Source: Burkholderia lata (GTDB lineage Bacteria > Pseudomonadota > Gammaproteobacteria > Burkholderiales > Burkholderiaceae). From it: 64,000 nt of DNA. Both the position numbers and the translations under genes were made by a program. Location of the stretch: positions 372,001-436,000 of the forward strand of contig NZ_CABVQK010000001.1 in the NCBI RefSeq assembly GCF_902499335.1. The letters run 5' to 3'. Below the pieces are notes generated by a model. It saw nothing but the letters and a program-made list of their open reading frames with translations. It did not search any database and had not been told where the DNA came from. This document shows, in pieces, positions 1 to 8,204 of this stretch. Within the stretch, counting starts at the first letter, position 1; each line of letters begins with the position of its first letter.

Positions 1-296
1 ATCACTTCGCGCATCGTCGCGATCTGTGCGGACAGCGTCGGCTGGGCCTCGCCCGGATCGCGTGCGGCCAGGTAGTCGCGCTGGAATCGCTGGTAGTAGT
101 CCTGCTGATGTTCCATCAGCGCGTTCAGCACGTCGCCTTTCGTGCGGAACTGATGCATCAGCCCGCCCTTGCTGATGCCGCTTTCGCGCGAAATCGCATC
201 GAACGTGAGCTTGCCCGGGCCGTCGCGCTCGAGAATCGCGAGCGCCGCCTGGATCGCGGCAGTGCGCGTTCGTTCGGAACGCGTCGGGTTGTCCAT
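1..296 (-). CDS. TetR-family transcriptional regulator, 3' part cut off by window edge
   Basis: About 98 N-terminal residues are visible. The ATG is at 296 and the protein begins MDNPTRSERTRTAAIQ, followed by a TetR-type helix-turn-helix (residues about 12-58, with ISKGGLMHQF as the recognition region). The ligand-binding domain is mostly outside the window. It is divergent from the lipoprotein and MCE genes at 686-2976. Two copies of an 18-21 bp palindrome-like site lie in the 390-bp gap between them, so it probably represses itself and the rightward genes. The family is clear; the ligand cannot be told. Confidence 0.85.
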   Translation of the reverse strand, partial: MDNPTRSERTRTAAIQAALAILERDGPGKLTFDAISRESGISKGGLMHQFRTKGDVLNALMEHQQDYYQRFQRDYLAARDPGEAQPTLSAQIATMREV

Positions 297-380
297 GAAC
301 TGTCCCCGCTATGGAGTCATGCAATGCGGCCGCGCCGGACCGGCACGATCGTATGAAGGAAGTGCGCGGAGTCTATCACA

Positions 381-401
381 AACAAACCGCCTGGTCGGTT
401 T
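381..401. promoter_or_regulatory. Candidate TetR operator, copy 1
   Basis: The sequence AACAAACCGCCTGGTCGGTT plus one more T has 6-bp inverted arms (AAACCG/CGGTTT) around a 6-bp centre. It lies about 85 bp upstream of the TetR start codon. A near-identical copy sits at 578-598. Inverted repeats of this size are typical TetR sites. The assignment to this regulator is inferred from position. Confidence 0.6.
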
Positions 402-577
402 ACTTCCAGAAATGGCGGTGCTACGATCGGCTCCCGCATCGGCCCTGGGCGGATGCGGGGGCGCACCGCACGCCGCTTTTCGTAATGCGACCGCCGCCTG
501 CAGCCTGGCTGTCCGGCCGGCAAGCCCTGCCCGATGGCTTGTTGCATTCGAAATTCATGGAGTTACTGCGCCTCAAA

Positions 578-598
578 AACAAACCGTCTGGTTGGTTT
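578..598. promoter_or_regulatory. Candidate TetR operator, copy 2
   Basis: This copy differs from the site at 381-401 at only two positions in 21 (C to T at each), and ends 87 bp before the start of the DUF3313 lipoprotein gene. The arms AAACC/GGTTT are kept. The two copies imply joint control of the divergent transcripts. The rest of 297-685 holds no gene that I can support. Confidence 0.6.
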
Positions 599-685
599 TT
601 TTCATTAACCCGAAGCGGCGATGCCGCCCAGTTTCACCCCCCTTCGCCCGGCTCTACCGGCGCGAACCCCGACCCGGAGCGTCAG

Positions 686-1348
686 ATGAACCCTTTGTTC
701 AAGTCCAGCCACCTGCTCAACGCCGCGCTCTGCTTCGCGCTCGCCGGATGCGCCGGCGTCCAGCCCGGCCGTTACAGCGGTATCGAATCGTCGCCATACC
801 TGCGCAGCGATCCGCAGGACAAGTCCGGCCGCGTGCCCTACCGCTACGCATTGCCGGCCGACTGGCACACCTACCGGAAGCTGATCCTCGATCCGGTGGC
901 CATCTATCGCGGCACTGACCATCAGTTCGGTAACCTGACCGACCAGGACAAGTCGACGCTCGCCACGTACATGGGCGACACGTTCGCGAAAAAGCTCGGC
1001 AAGCGCTTCGAACTGACGAGCGCGCCGGGCCCCGGCACGCTGCGCGTCAAGCTGACGCTCACGGGCGCCGTGACGACGACGACATTTGCCGGCGCATTCG
1101 CGCACTTCGATCTCGCGGGCAACGTGTACAACGGCGTGCAGGCGATCCGTGGGCGCGAAGGCGCGTTCACGGGCTCGGTCATATACGCGGTGGAGATCCG
1201 CGATGCATCGACGAACCAGCTGATCAACGCGTACGTGACGAAGCAGTATCCGAACGCGATGAACATCGGTGCGAGTTTCGGCGCGCTCAGCGCGGCAAAG
1301 ACAGGCATCGACAAGGGCGCCGATGCACTCGTCGCGCAATTCGACTGA
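686..1348 (+). CDS. DUF3313-type lipoprotein
   Basis: The 220-residue protein starts at the ATG at 686. Residues 1-22 form a lipoprotein signal ending in the lipobox LAGC, with C22 as the predicted lipidated cysteine. The remainder matches the DUF3313 family as I know it: a YSGF/YSGI-like start, an RYALPADW-like segment and a glycine-rich C-terminal part. The family's function is not established. The gene is followed 23 bp later by an MCE protein gene on the same strand, a position where pqi operons carry the unrelated PqiC lipoprotein, so a role in envelope lipid transport is possible but only inferred. Confidence 0.75.
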   Translation: MNPLFKSSHLLNAALCFALAGCAGVQPGRYSGIESSPYLRSDPQDKSGRVPYRYALPADWHTYRKLILDPVAIYRGTDHQFGNLTDQDKSTLATYMGDTFAKKLGKRFELTSAPGPGTLRVKLTLTGAVTTTTFAGAFAHFDLAGNVYNGVQAIRGREGAFTGSVIYAVEIRDASTNQLINAYVTKQYPNAMNIGASFGALSAAKTGIDKGADALVAQFD

Positions 1349-1371
1349 AACCCGCCGGCGCACGTTGGCCC

Positions 1372-2976
1372 GTGTTGCGCAGAGGCGTGCCGGCCCGTGC
1401 GCGGGCGGCGCTCGTCTGGATCGTGCCGCTCGCGGCCGCTGTGCTCTGCATCGCATGGGGCATCGCGTCGCTCGGCGGCCGCGGGCCGACGATCACGATC
1501 ACCTTCGCGACCGCCGACGGGCTGGCAGCCGGCCGATCGACGCTGCGGCTGCGCAATGTCGAAATCGGCCGCGTCACGCGCGTTCGCGCGTTGCGCGGGC
1601 AACCGGGCGTGATGATCGATGTACGGCTGGACGCCGACGCGCACGCACTGGCGGTGGCGGACACACGCTTCTGGATCGTGCGGCCGCGCATCGGGCCCGC
1701 TGGCCTCTCCGGTCTCGATACGGTGCTGTCCGGTTCGTACATCGCGGCCGCGCTTGGCCATTCGCGCGAAGCGCGCACGACGTTCGCCGGACTCGATGCG
1801 CCGCCGGTCACCGAAGAAGGCGGCCGTCACTACACGCTGCGCGCGACATCGCTCGGCTCGGTCGCGATCGGTTCGCCCGTTTATCACCGGCGCGCACGCG
1901 TCGGCCAGGTGACCGGCTATGCGCTCGATCCCAACGGGCACGGTGTCTCGATCGACGTGTTCGTCGCCGCGCCCTTCGATCGAACCGTCGACGCCGATGC
2001 GCGCTGGTGGCAGGTCGGCGGCCTCGGCCTGCGACTCGGTGCGGGCGGCATGAAGCTCGACACGCCGTCGATCGCCGCATTGTTCAGCGGTGCGCTTGCA
2101 TTCGCGTCGCCGCCCGGGCACGCACCGGGCATCGCGGCGCCGGACGGCGCGCGCTTTCGCGTGGCCGATGACGAAATCGACGCGATGCGCACGCCGAACG
2201 CGCCGGCCGCGCCCGTCGTGATGCGTTTCGATCGTTCGCTGCGCGGCCTCGAGGTCGGCGCGCCGGTGGAATTTCGCGGCATCGAACTCGGCAACGTGAC
2301 GGCCGTCGGTACCGAATACGATGCAGCACGCGGCGACGTCACGATGCGCGTGACGATGGCGCTCTATCCCGATCGCCTCGGGCAGCGCTATCGCGACGTG
2401 CTCGGCAACGGCGCCAGTGAAGCCGGCAAGGCGCTGCTGCGCACGCTCGTCGCGCGCGGCTTGCGTGGCCAGTTGCGCGTCGGCAACCCGATCGCGAACC
2501 GCTCGTATGTCGCACTCGACATGTTCCCGCATGCACCGCCTGCATCGGTCGACACGAATCGCGAGCCGATCGTGTTGCCGACCGTGCCCGGCACGCTCGA
2601 CGTGCTGCGCGTGCAGATAACCGATATCGCCGGCACGCTTTCCCGGTTGCCGCTCGATCGCATGGGCATGGATATGAATGCGGCACTCGTGAACACCGAT
2701 GCGCTGTTCAGGCAACTCGATACCGAACTCGCACCGCATGCACGCATCGCGCTGGGCACCGCACGGCAATCATTCACGGACGCGCAGGCGATGCTCGTGC
2801 AACAAGGTGCCGATACATCGAACATCCGCCGCACGCTGACGCAATTCGCGCGGGCGTCAAGCGCGCTGCGCGCGTTGGCCGACGATCTGGAACAGCATCC
2901 GGAGGGGTGGCTGCCGAATGCATCGCGCACCACGCAACCCGCCGGTGCAACGCATCCGGCGAATACGGCGCGATAG
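1372..2976 (+). CDS. MCE-domain protein, PqiB-like intermembrane lipid transport
   Basis: The 534-residue protein has one N-terminal membrane helix (about residues 13-32) followed by repeated MCE modules, the first near 40-140 and others near 155-270 and 275-400, then a helical C-terminal region. This is the plan and length of PqiB/YebT, periplasm-spanning lipid conduits anchored in the inner membrane. The start is a GTG at 1372 because no in-frame ATG lies nearby. It follows the DUF3313 gene by 23 bp and probably shares its transcript. No PqiA partner is present in the window. The MCE family call is firm; the exact subtype is less so. Confidence 0.85.
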   Translation: MLRRGVPARARAALVWIVPLAAAVLCIAWGIASLGGRGPTITITFATADGLAAGRSTLRLRNVEIGRVTRVRALRGQPGVMIDVRLDADAHALAVADTRFWIVRPRIGPAGLSGLDTVLSGSYIAAALGHSREARTTFAGLDAPPVTEEGGRHYTLRATSLGSVAIGSPVYHRRARVGQVTGYALDPNGHGVSIDVFVAAPFDRTVDADARWWQVGGLGLRLGAGGMKLDTPSIAALFSGALAFASPPGHAPGIAAPDGARFRVADDEIDAMRTPNAPAAPVVMRFDRSLRGLEVGAPVEFRGIELGNVTAVGTEYDAARGDVTMRVTMALYPDRLGQRYRDVLGNGASEAGKALLRTLVARGLRGQLRVGNPIANRSYVALDMFPHAPPASVDTNREPIVLPTVPGTLDVLRVQITDIAGTLSRLPLDRMGMDMNAALVNTDALFRQLDTELAPHARIALGTARQSFTDAQAMLVQQGADTSNIRRTLTQFARASSALRALADDLEQHPEGWLPNASRTTQPAGATHPANTAR

Positions 2977-3155
2977 ATGCGTCGCGCGGCGCAGATGCAT
3001 TTTTACGACGAACGCACGCATCGCATGCCAAATTTCCCGTGCAGCAGTATGCTGATGTCGTACGGCTGCGCACGACGCTTCGGGTAATCCCTTCGTTTGC
3101 ACGTTGTCGCGCCGCCGTCGCGACCGCAATCATGCGTTGCAAGGAGGGATTCGTG

Positions 3156-3509
3156 ATGGCCACCACGCATCAGCACTTCCACCTCGAACTACGGCACGCC
3201 ACCGCGCCGACCTATTTCATCAGCTACCTGTTTCCCGCCCTGCTGTTCGTGTACGAACTGCTGCGCGTCGGCCAATGGATCCGCGATCACGGGATGCAAT
3301 TCGCCGCGTTCAAGCAGATGGGTTACGAGTATCTGCTGATGCTCCTGTTCGTCGGGCTGCAGATCGTCGTCGAGGCGATCTTCCTGCTCGGCGCCGCGAT
3401 GCGCAAGGATCATCGCGACTTCGAGCACCGGCTGCCGAACGTAGTCCTCGGGATCGGCTGCTCGATCGCATTGCTTGCGATCGATCTCGTGATCCAGCTC
3501 GCGTTCTGA
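3156..3509 (+). CDS. Small integral membrane protein of unknown function
   Basis: The 117-residue protein has about three hydrophobic segments (near residues 18-37, 55-80 and 93-116) and a charged, His-rich N-terminus. AAGGAGG at 3141-3147 sits 8 bp before the ATG at 3156; an adjacent GTG at 3153 is less well spaced. The gene stands alone between the MCE gene and the convergent hydrolase. I do not recognise the family. Confidence 0.7.
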   Translation: MATTHQHFHLELRHATAPTYFISYLFPALLFVYELLRVGQWIRDHGMQFAAFKQMGYEYLLMLLFVGLQIVVEAIFLLGAAMRKDHRDFEHRLPNVVLGIGCSIALLAIDLVIQLAF

Positions 3510-3546
3510 TGGCCGGCGGGCGCCCGCCCGCCGGTGGCAGCAGCGC

Positions 3547-4362
3547 TCAGGCGAGCGCGTCGCGCAGGAACGTCGTCACGGCGACCAGCACGTCGTCGGT
3601 CCGCTCGCGGTGCGGCATGTGCCCGCACTGGCCGAGCAACAGATACGACGACGGCCCCGCGACGCGCGCGGCGATCCGCTTCGGATGCACGTCGGACCCG
3701 TATTCGTCGTCTTCGCCGTGAATCGCGAGCGTCGCGCATTGCACGCGCGGCAATTCGTCGTCGAGATTCCAGTCGCGAAATGCCGGCGACAGCCACGTGT
3801 CGACCCACGCGCGCAGCACCCATTCGGCCTTGTCGCCGTGATAGCGCGCAAGCCGGTCGAGCTGGTCCGGTTCGTCGAACTGCTGCCCCGCTTCGCGGAT
3901 ACCGGCCAGCGTGCGATCCTCGACGAATGCCTGCGCGGCGATCGTCACGAGCGCGCGACAACGCGCCGGATACGCGGCCGCACACCCGACCGCCATCCCG
4001 CCGCCGACGCTGTGCCCGAACGCGACGAACGTATCAACGCCCAGTTGTTCGAGCAGTGCCGCGAACGCGTGATCGGCCTCGTCGCGCACGAACGTCGTGC
4101 CGAGTGCCCCCGGATGACGATCGGAACGGCCGAAACCGAGGCGGTCGTAGGCGATCACGTCGCGCTGCGTGGCGCTCGCGAGTTGCGCGGGGAAGTCGCG
4201 CCACAGGTCGACGCAGCCTAGCGAATCGTGCAGCAGGACGATCGGTGCGTACTGTTTCGACGCACCCGCCGCCTGTTGCGCCGGACCACCGCGCCAGCGT
4301 TTCGCAAAGAGGCGCCCTTGCGGCGTCTCGACGGATGTCTCCTCGATCAGGATATCGGTCAT
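3547..4362 (-). CDS. Alpha/beta-fold hydrolase
   Basis: The 271-residue protein shows the fold's landmarks in order: an oxyanion segment LLHDSLG (about 43-49), the nucleophile elbow GHSVGG with S118, an acidic HGEDDE segment near 217-222 and a C-terminal GHMPHR with the catalytic His. This is the arrangement of enol-lactonase and ester hydrolases. The substrate is unknown. The ATG at 4362 was chosen because homology begins there; a longer reading to 4452 has no good ribosome site. The upstream LysR gene (4472-5389) points the same way and is a plausible regulator. Confidence 0.85.
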   Translation of the reverse strand: MTDILIEETSVETPQGRLFAKRWRGGPAQQAAGASKQYAPIVLLHDSLGCVDLWRDFPAQLASATQRDVIAYDRLGFGRSDRHPGALGTTFVRDEADHAFAALLEQLGVDTFVAFGHSVGGGMAVGCAAAYPARCRALVTIAAQAFVEDRTLAGIREAGQQFDEPDQLDRLARYHGDKAEWVLRAWVDTWLSPAFRDWNLDDELPRVQCATLAIHGEDDEYGSDVHPKRIAARVAGPSSYLLLGQCGHMPHRERTDDVLVAVTTFLRDALA

Positions 4363-4471
4363 GTGTCTGTCGTCTGCATGAAAGCGGCCGCCCCTCGGCG
4401 GCCGTGTCGGATCCTGCGATGTTGGCCCGCGCCCGCACACGGCGTCAAGCAAGCCCCCACCGCCCGCGCGT

Positions 4472-5389
4472 TCATTCGGGCTGCGGCGGCAGATACTCCA
4501 TCTGCGCCTCGTCGTACAGCCGGTAGATCAGCGCCTGCATCGCGCGGATGTCCTCCGATTCGTCGAGCATCCGCATGCTCATGATGATCGGCGACACGAG
4601 GTTCGGATCGTCGAGCGGCTTGTAGCTGATGTCGTCGCGCTTCAGCCCGTACACGCTGTGCGGCACGACCGACACGCCCTCGCCCATCGCGACGAGGCCG
4701 AGCGCGATCTGCAGTTCGCGCGTCTCGTAGATCTTGCGCGGCTGCAACGCGCGATCGTGAAAGGCCGCGAGCACCTGGTCCGCATAGCTCGGGCGCGGCG
4801 CCTTCGGAAAGATGATCAGCGTATCGTTCACGAGATCGTGCAGCGACAGCACGGGCTTCGCGCTGTCGAGCACATGGCCGACCGGCAGCGCGACGATCAT
4901 CCGCTCCTCGCGCAGCACGACGCGCCGCACGCTCGGATCCTCGTGGCGGATGCGCCCGAACCCGACGTCGATGCGCCCTTCCTTCAGCGCCTTGATCTGG
5001 TCCATCGTCGACATCTCGTGCAGGCTCAGCTCGACGGCCGGATACTCGCTGCGAAAGCGCCGGATGATCTTCGGCAGCATCCCGTACAGCGTCGAACCGA
5101 CGAAGCCGACCGACATGCTGCGCTCGATCTTGCCGACCCGCTTCGTCATCGATTCGAGCTCGGTCGTCTGCGCGAGCAGCTGCACCGCGTGCGAGTAGAA
5201 GAAGCGGCCCGCGTCGGTCAGCTTCAACGGCCGCGCGTTGCGCTCGAACAGCGGCACGCCGAGCGCTTCCTCGAGCTGCTGGATCTGCCGGCTCAGCGGC
5301 GGCTGCGCGATATGCAGCCGCTCGGCCGCCCGCGTGAAATTCCGCTCTTCGGCTACCGCGACGAAGTAGCGGAGGTGTCTCAACTCCAT
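4472..5389 (-). CDS. LysR-type regulator, BenM/CatM-like subgroup
   Basis: The 305-residue protein has a classic LysR N-terminus (MELRHLRYFVAVAEERNFTR, with the winged helix-turn-helix to about residue 60) and a periplasmic-binding-protein-like effector domain from about 90. The N-terminal wording and length resemble the BenM/CatR/ClcR group, which senses aromatic-catabolism intermediates such as muconate. No catabolic operon of that kind is adjacent, only a hydrolase gene 109 bp downstream on the same strand. The family is certain; the subgroup is tentative. Confidence 0.85.
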   Translation of the reverse strand: MELRHLRYFVAVAEERNFTRAAERLHIAQPPLSRQIQQLEEALGVPLFERNARPLKLTDAGRFFYSHAVQLLAQTTELESMTKRVGKIERSMSVGFVGSTLYGMLPKIIRRFRSEYPAVELSLHEMSTMDQIKALKEGRIDVGFGRIRHEDPSVRRVVLREERMIVALPVGHVLDSAKPVLSLHDLVNDTLIIFPKAPRPSYADQVLAAFHDRALQPRKIYETRELQIALGLVAMGEGVSVVPHSVYGLKRDDISYKPLDDPNLVSPIIMSMRMLDESEDIRAMQALIYRLYDEAQMEYLPPQPE

Positions 5390-5500
5390 GTTCGATGCCT
5401 CCCGGACAGCGATCCGGCGTTCAACCCTGGCCGGATGATGTCATCACGATACCGCAGGCGGCGCAAACCGCCACGCAAGGCTCCGCGCCGCCCAAAGCAA

Positions 5501-5526
5501 AACGGGAAGCCCGCGAGCTTCCCGTT
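5501..5526 (-). terminator. Rho-independent terminator for the DUF3717 gene
   Basis: A perfect 10-bp stem (AACGGGAAGC/GCTTCCCGTT) with a 6-base loop is followed on the minus strand by TTTTGCTTT. It lies 40 bp past the stop codon at 5567. Its stem core is identical to that of the terminator at 6015-6041. Confidence 0.8.
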
Positions 5527-5566
5527 GTTTCATCGACGCCGCGGCACGGCGGCGCAATGCCGTCGG

Positions 5567-5812
5567 TCACACCTCGGTCGCGTAGAGCGCGTCGCGCTGC
5601 GCGTCGCTCAGCGAGTCGAGCGGCACGTCCGGCAGTTTGTAGCAGATCATCGTGCCGTACAGCTCCGCGAGGCAATTGCTGCCGGCGTCGAGCGCGTAGC
5701 CATCCTCGCCGTCCGGAGCCGGCGGGTACACTTCGCGCCACGCGTTGATCGCGGCTTCGAGTCGCACGATGGAAACGGGTCCGGCCTTCCGCTCGGCGGG
5801 TGATGCGCTCAT
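5567..5812 (-). CDS. DUF3717 small protein
   Basis: The 81-residue protein carries the DUF3717 pattern as recalled: IVRLEAAINAWR near residues 15-26 and a central AELYGTMICYK segment near 48-58. This family is common in Burkholderiales and its function is unknown. AGAGGA sits a few bases before the ATG at 5812. A terminator follows at 5501-5526, and the lysP terminator lies upstream, so the gene appears to be its own unit. Confidence 0.8.
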   Translation of the reverse strand: MSASPAERKAGPVSIVRLEAAINAWREVYPPAPDGEDGYALDAGSNCLAELYGTMICYKLPDVPLDSLSDAQRDALYATEV

Positions 5813-6014
5813 GGATTCCTCTGGGTTGCGCGCTCCGCGGGCCGTATCGGCCCGGATGGAACGATGAAAACGCCGGGCATTTCGCCGGCCGCCGCACGTC
5901 GCGCGCGCCGGATGCCGATCCGCGCTGCGCGCCTCGCGCCGGCCGGGCCGTGGCCCGGTAGGGTCGGGCAATATAACCGGCTTTGACCCCGTGCAGGCAA
6001 AAGCCGGGCAAAAA

Positions 6015-6041
6015 AAACGGGAAGCGCGAGGCTTCCCGTTT
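6015..6041 (-). terminator. Rho-independent terminator for lysP
   Basis: An 11-bp perfect stem (AAACGGGAAGC/GCTTCCCGTTT) with a short loop is followed on the minus strand by a run of at least seven T. It lies 36 bp past the lysP stop codon. Confidence 0.85.
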
Positions 6042-6076
6042 CGTCGTACGTCACGCGGCCACGTGCCGCGCCGGCG

Positions 6077-7612
6077 TCAACCCGCGGTTTCGCGGTTCGC
6101 CACCGGCTGCCGCTGCGCGCCGCGGCTCGCGGCGATCCACGGCGCGATTTCCATGTCTTCGTAGCGGACGAAGCGGCTCTTCTTCAGGAACCGGAAGCCA
6201 AGCCACACGACGAGGAACAGCGGAATGCCGACATAGGTCGCGGCGACGCCCGCCCAGTCGATCCGGTTCGCGAGGAACGCCTGATAGTCCTGGCCGAGCG
6301 CGATCACGAGACACAGCACGAACGCGAACAGCGGGCCGAACGGGAACCACTTCGAGTGGTACGGCAACTGGTCGAGCGAGTAGCCCTGCTTCACGTAGCC
6401 CTTGCGGAAGCGGTAGTGGCTGACCGCGATGCCGAGCCACGCGATGAAGCCCGTCATCCCCGACGTGTTCAGCAGCCACAGGTACACGGTCTTGTCGCCG
6501 TACAGCGACGTGAAGAAGCACAAGGCGCCTACGGCCGTCGTCGCGTAAAGCGCGTTGCGCGGCACGCCGCCGCGCGACAGCTTCGCGAAGATCTTCGGTG
6601 CACGGCCTTCGGTCGCGAGGTTGTAGAGCATCCGCGTGGACGCATACATGCCCGAGTTGCCGGCCGACAGCACGGCCGTCAGGATCACCGCGTTCATCAC
6701 GCCGGCCGCGAACGCGAGGCCCGCGTGGCGGAACACGAGCGTGAACGGGCTCACGCCGATGTCGGTCACGTCCGTCTTCAGCAGGTTCGGGTCGGTATAG
6801 GGAATCAGCACGCCGATCACGAAGATCGCGAACACGTAGAACAGCAGGATCCGCCAGAACACCTGGCGCACCGCGCGCGGGATCGTCGTGCGCGGGTTTT
6901 CCGATTCGCCGGCCGCGACGCCGATCAGCTCGGTGCCCTGGAACGAGAAGCCCGCGATCATCGCGACGCCCATCAACGCCGGCAGGCCGCCCGCGAACGG
7001 TGCGTCGCCGATCGTCAGGTTGCCCCAGCCGTTGCTCGGCGCGCCCTTCAGAATGCCGAAGATCATCAGCAGGCCGACGCCGATGAACGCGACCACGGTG
7101 ACGACCTTGATCAGCGCGAACCAGTATTCGGCTTCACCAAAGCCGCGCACGGTCAGCGCGTTGAGCAGGAACATCACGCCGAGGAACGCCGCGCTCCACC
7201 ACACGCCCGGCACGTCCGGAAACCAGTAATGCATCACGAGCTGCGCGGCGACGAGCTCCACCGCGATCGTCACGGCCCAGTTGTACCAGTAGTTCCAGCC
7301 GAGCGCGAAGCCGAAGCCTTCGTCCACGTATTTCGCGCCGTAGGTCGCGAACGAGCCCGACACGGGCATGAACGCGGCCATCTCGCCGAGGCTCGTCATC
7401 AGGAAATAGACCATCAGGCCGATCGCCATGTACGCGACCATCGCGCCGCCGGGGCCGGCCTGCGAGATCGACGCGCCGGACGCGACGAACAGGCCCGTGC
7501 CGATCGAGCCGCCGATGGCGATCATCGTCAGGTGGCGCGCCTTCAGCGCGCGATGAAGCTTGGGTGGGTTCGCTGGCGAACCGGATGGGTCGGATTTCGG
7601 AATTGCGGACAT
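6077..7612 (-). CDS. lysP: Lysine-specific permease
   Basis: The 511-residue protein is an APC-superfamily amino-acid permease with about 12 membrane segments. Long stretches match Escherichia coli LysP as remembered, including LKARHLTMIAIGGSIGTGLF near residue 25 and GFSFQGTELIGVAAGESE in the middle. It should import L-lysine with protons across the inner membrane. The ATG at 7612 gives a length close to LysP's 489; an upstream reading to 7999 adds an unrelated tail. In enteric bacteria LysP also restrains the CadC sensor, but no cadC gene is visible here. Confidence 0.93.
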   Translation of the reverse strand: MSAIPKSDPSGSPANPPKLHRALKARHLTMIAIGGSIGTGLFVASGASISQAGPGGAMVAYMAIGLMVYFLMTSLGEMAAFMPVSGSFATYGAKYVDEGFGFALGWNYWYNWAVTIAVELVAAQLVMHYWFPDVPGVWWSAAFLGVMFLLNALTVRGFGEAEYWFALIKVVTVVAFIGVGLLMIFGILKGAPSNGWGNLTIGDAPFAGGLPALMGVAMIAGFSFQGTELIGVAAGESENPRTTIPRAVRQVFWRILLFYVFAIFVIGVLIPYTDPNLLKTDVTDIGVSPFTLVFRHAGLAFAAGVMNAVILTAVLSAGNSGMYASTRMLYNLATEGRAPKIFAKLSRGGVPRNALYATTAVGALCFFTSLYGDKTVYLWLLNTSGMTGFIAWLGIAVSHYRFRKGYVKQGYSLDQLPYHSKWFPFGPLFAFVLCLVIALGQDYQAFLANRIDWAGVAATYVGIPLFLVVWLGFRFLKKSRFVRYEDMEIAPWIAASRGAQRQPVANRETAG

Positions 7613-8204
7613 AAACGAGACGAACGTTGAGCGGGCCGGCATCCGTAGCCGGCGCATGCGGAATCGGAGCGCGGTGAGCGTCCTGCGATGCATTCGATGC
7701 GGCCCCGATACGCGTTGCGCGGCGGGCGCCTGCGGCGAAGCGCGGATTCTACCTGATTCGTCACGGGGGCAGCTCAGGTGCCGCCGCCCGCCGCCACCGC
7801 GGAGATTTCGCAGAATCAACGGGTTGGCCACGTTGAACCGGGCCGTGACCGCAGGCCGGCGTAAAAACCCCATGCCTCTGGTGGTTATCCGGCTTTCCGA
7901 TCCGCCCGGCATTTCACCGCCGTCCTGTCGCAATCCGCCAGATACCAACGCCGGCGTACATAATCGCCGGGTAATCGGGGGATTATTCAGACAAAACAAC
8001 CGATATCGACAATTGATTCAAATCAAATCACCCGCGCACATAGCGGTAATGATGCGTAATCGTTTCGAATCGCCATATCCACATGCATGTTTTGCATGTG
8101 CACGCGAATGTCGGGAATTCGCGAGATAATGCGCCCCGATTCAAAATAAACAGCGTACGGAGTCGCCAACGACGCGAAAATCCGCCGCCCGCCGCCCATC
8201 GAGG
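7613..8204. other. 592-bp intergenic region between divergent lysP and the diguanylate cyclase gene
   Basis: There is no supported gene. The right third (about 7970-8160) is AT-rich and likely holds both promoters. A perfect 8-bp inverted repeat, CACATGCA-N5-TGCATGTG, lies at 8080-8100 and may be an operator. I see no lysine riboswitch. Confidence 0.6.

Noticed and set aside
922..2769. Long minus-strand frame opposite the MCE gene
   Set aside because: Arg/His-rich wording without domains; typical antisense shadow in GC-rich DNA. Many other long frames of this kind were left out for the same reason.
7613..8204. Lysine riboswitch upstream of lysP
   Set aside because: No conserved lysine-riboswitch core is seen, and such riboswitches are not expected in this group.
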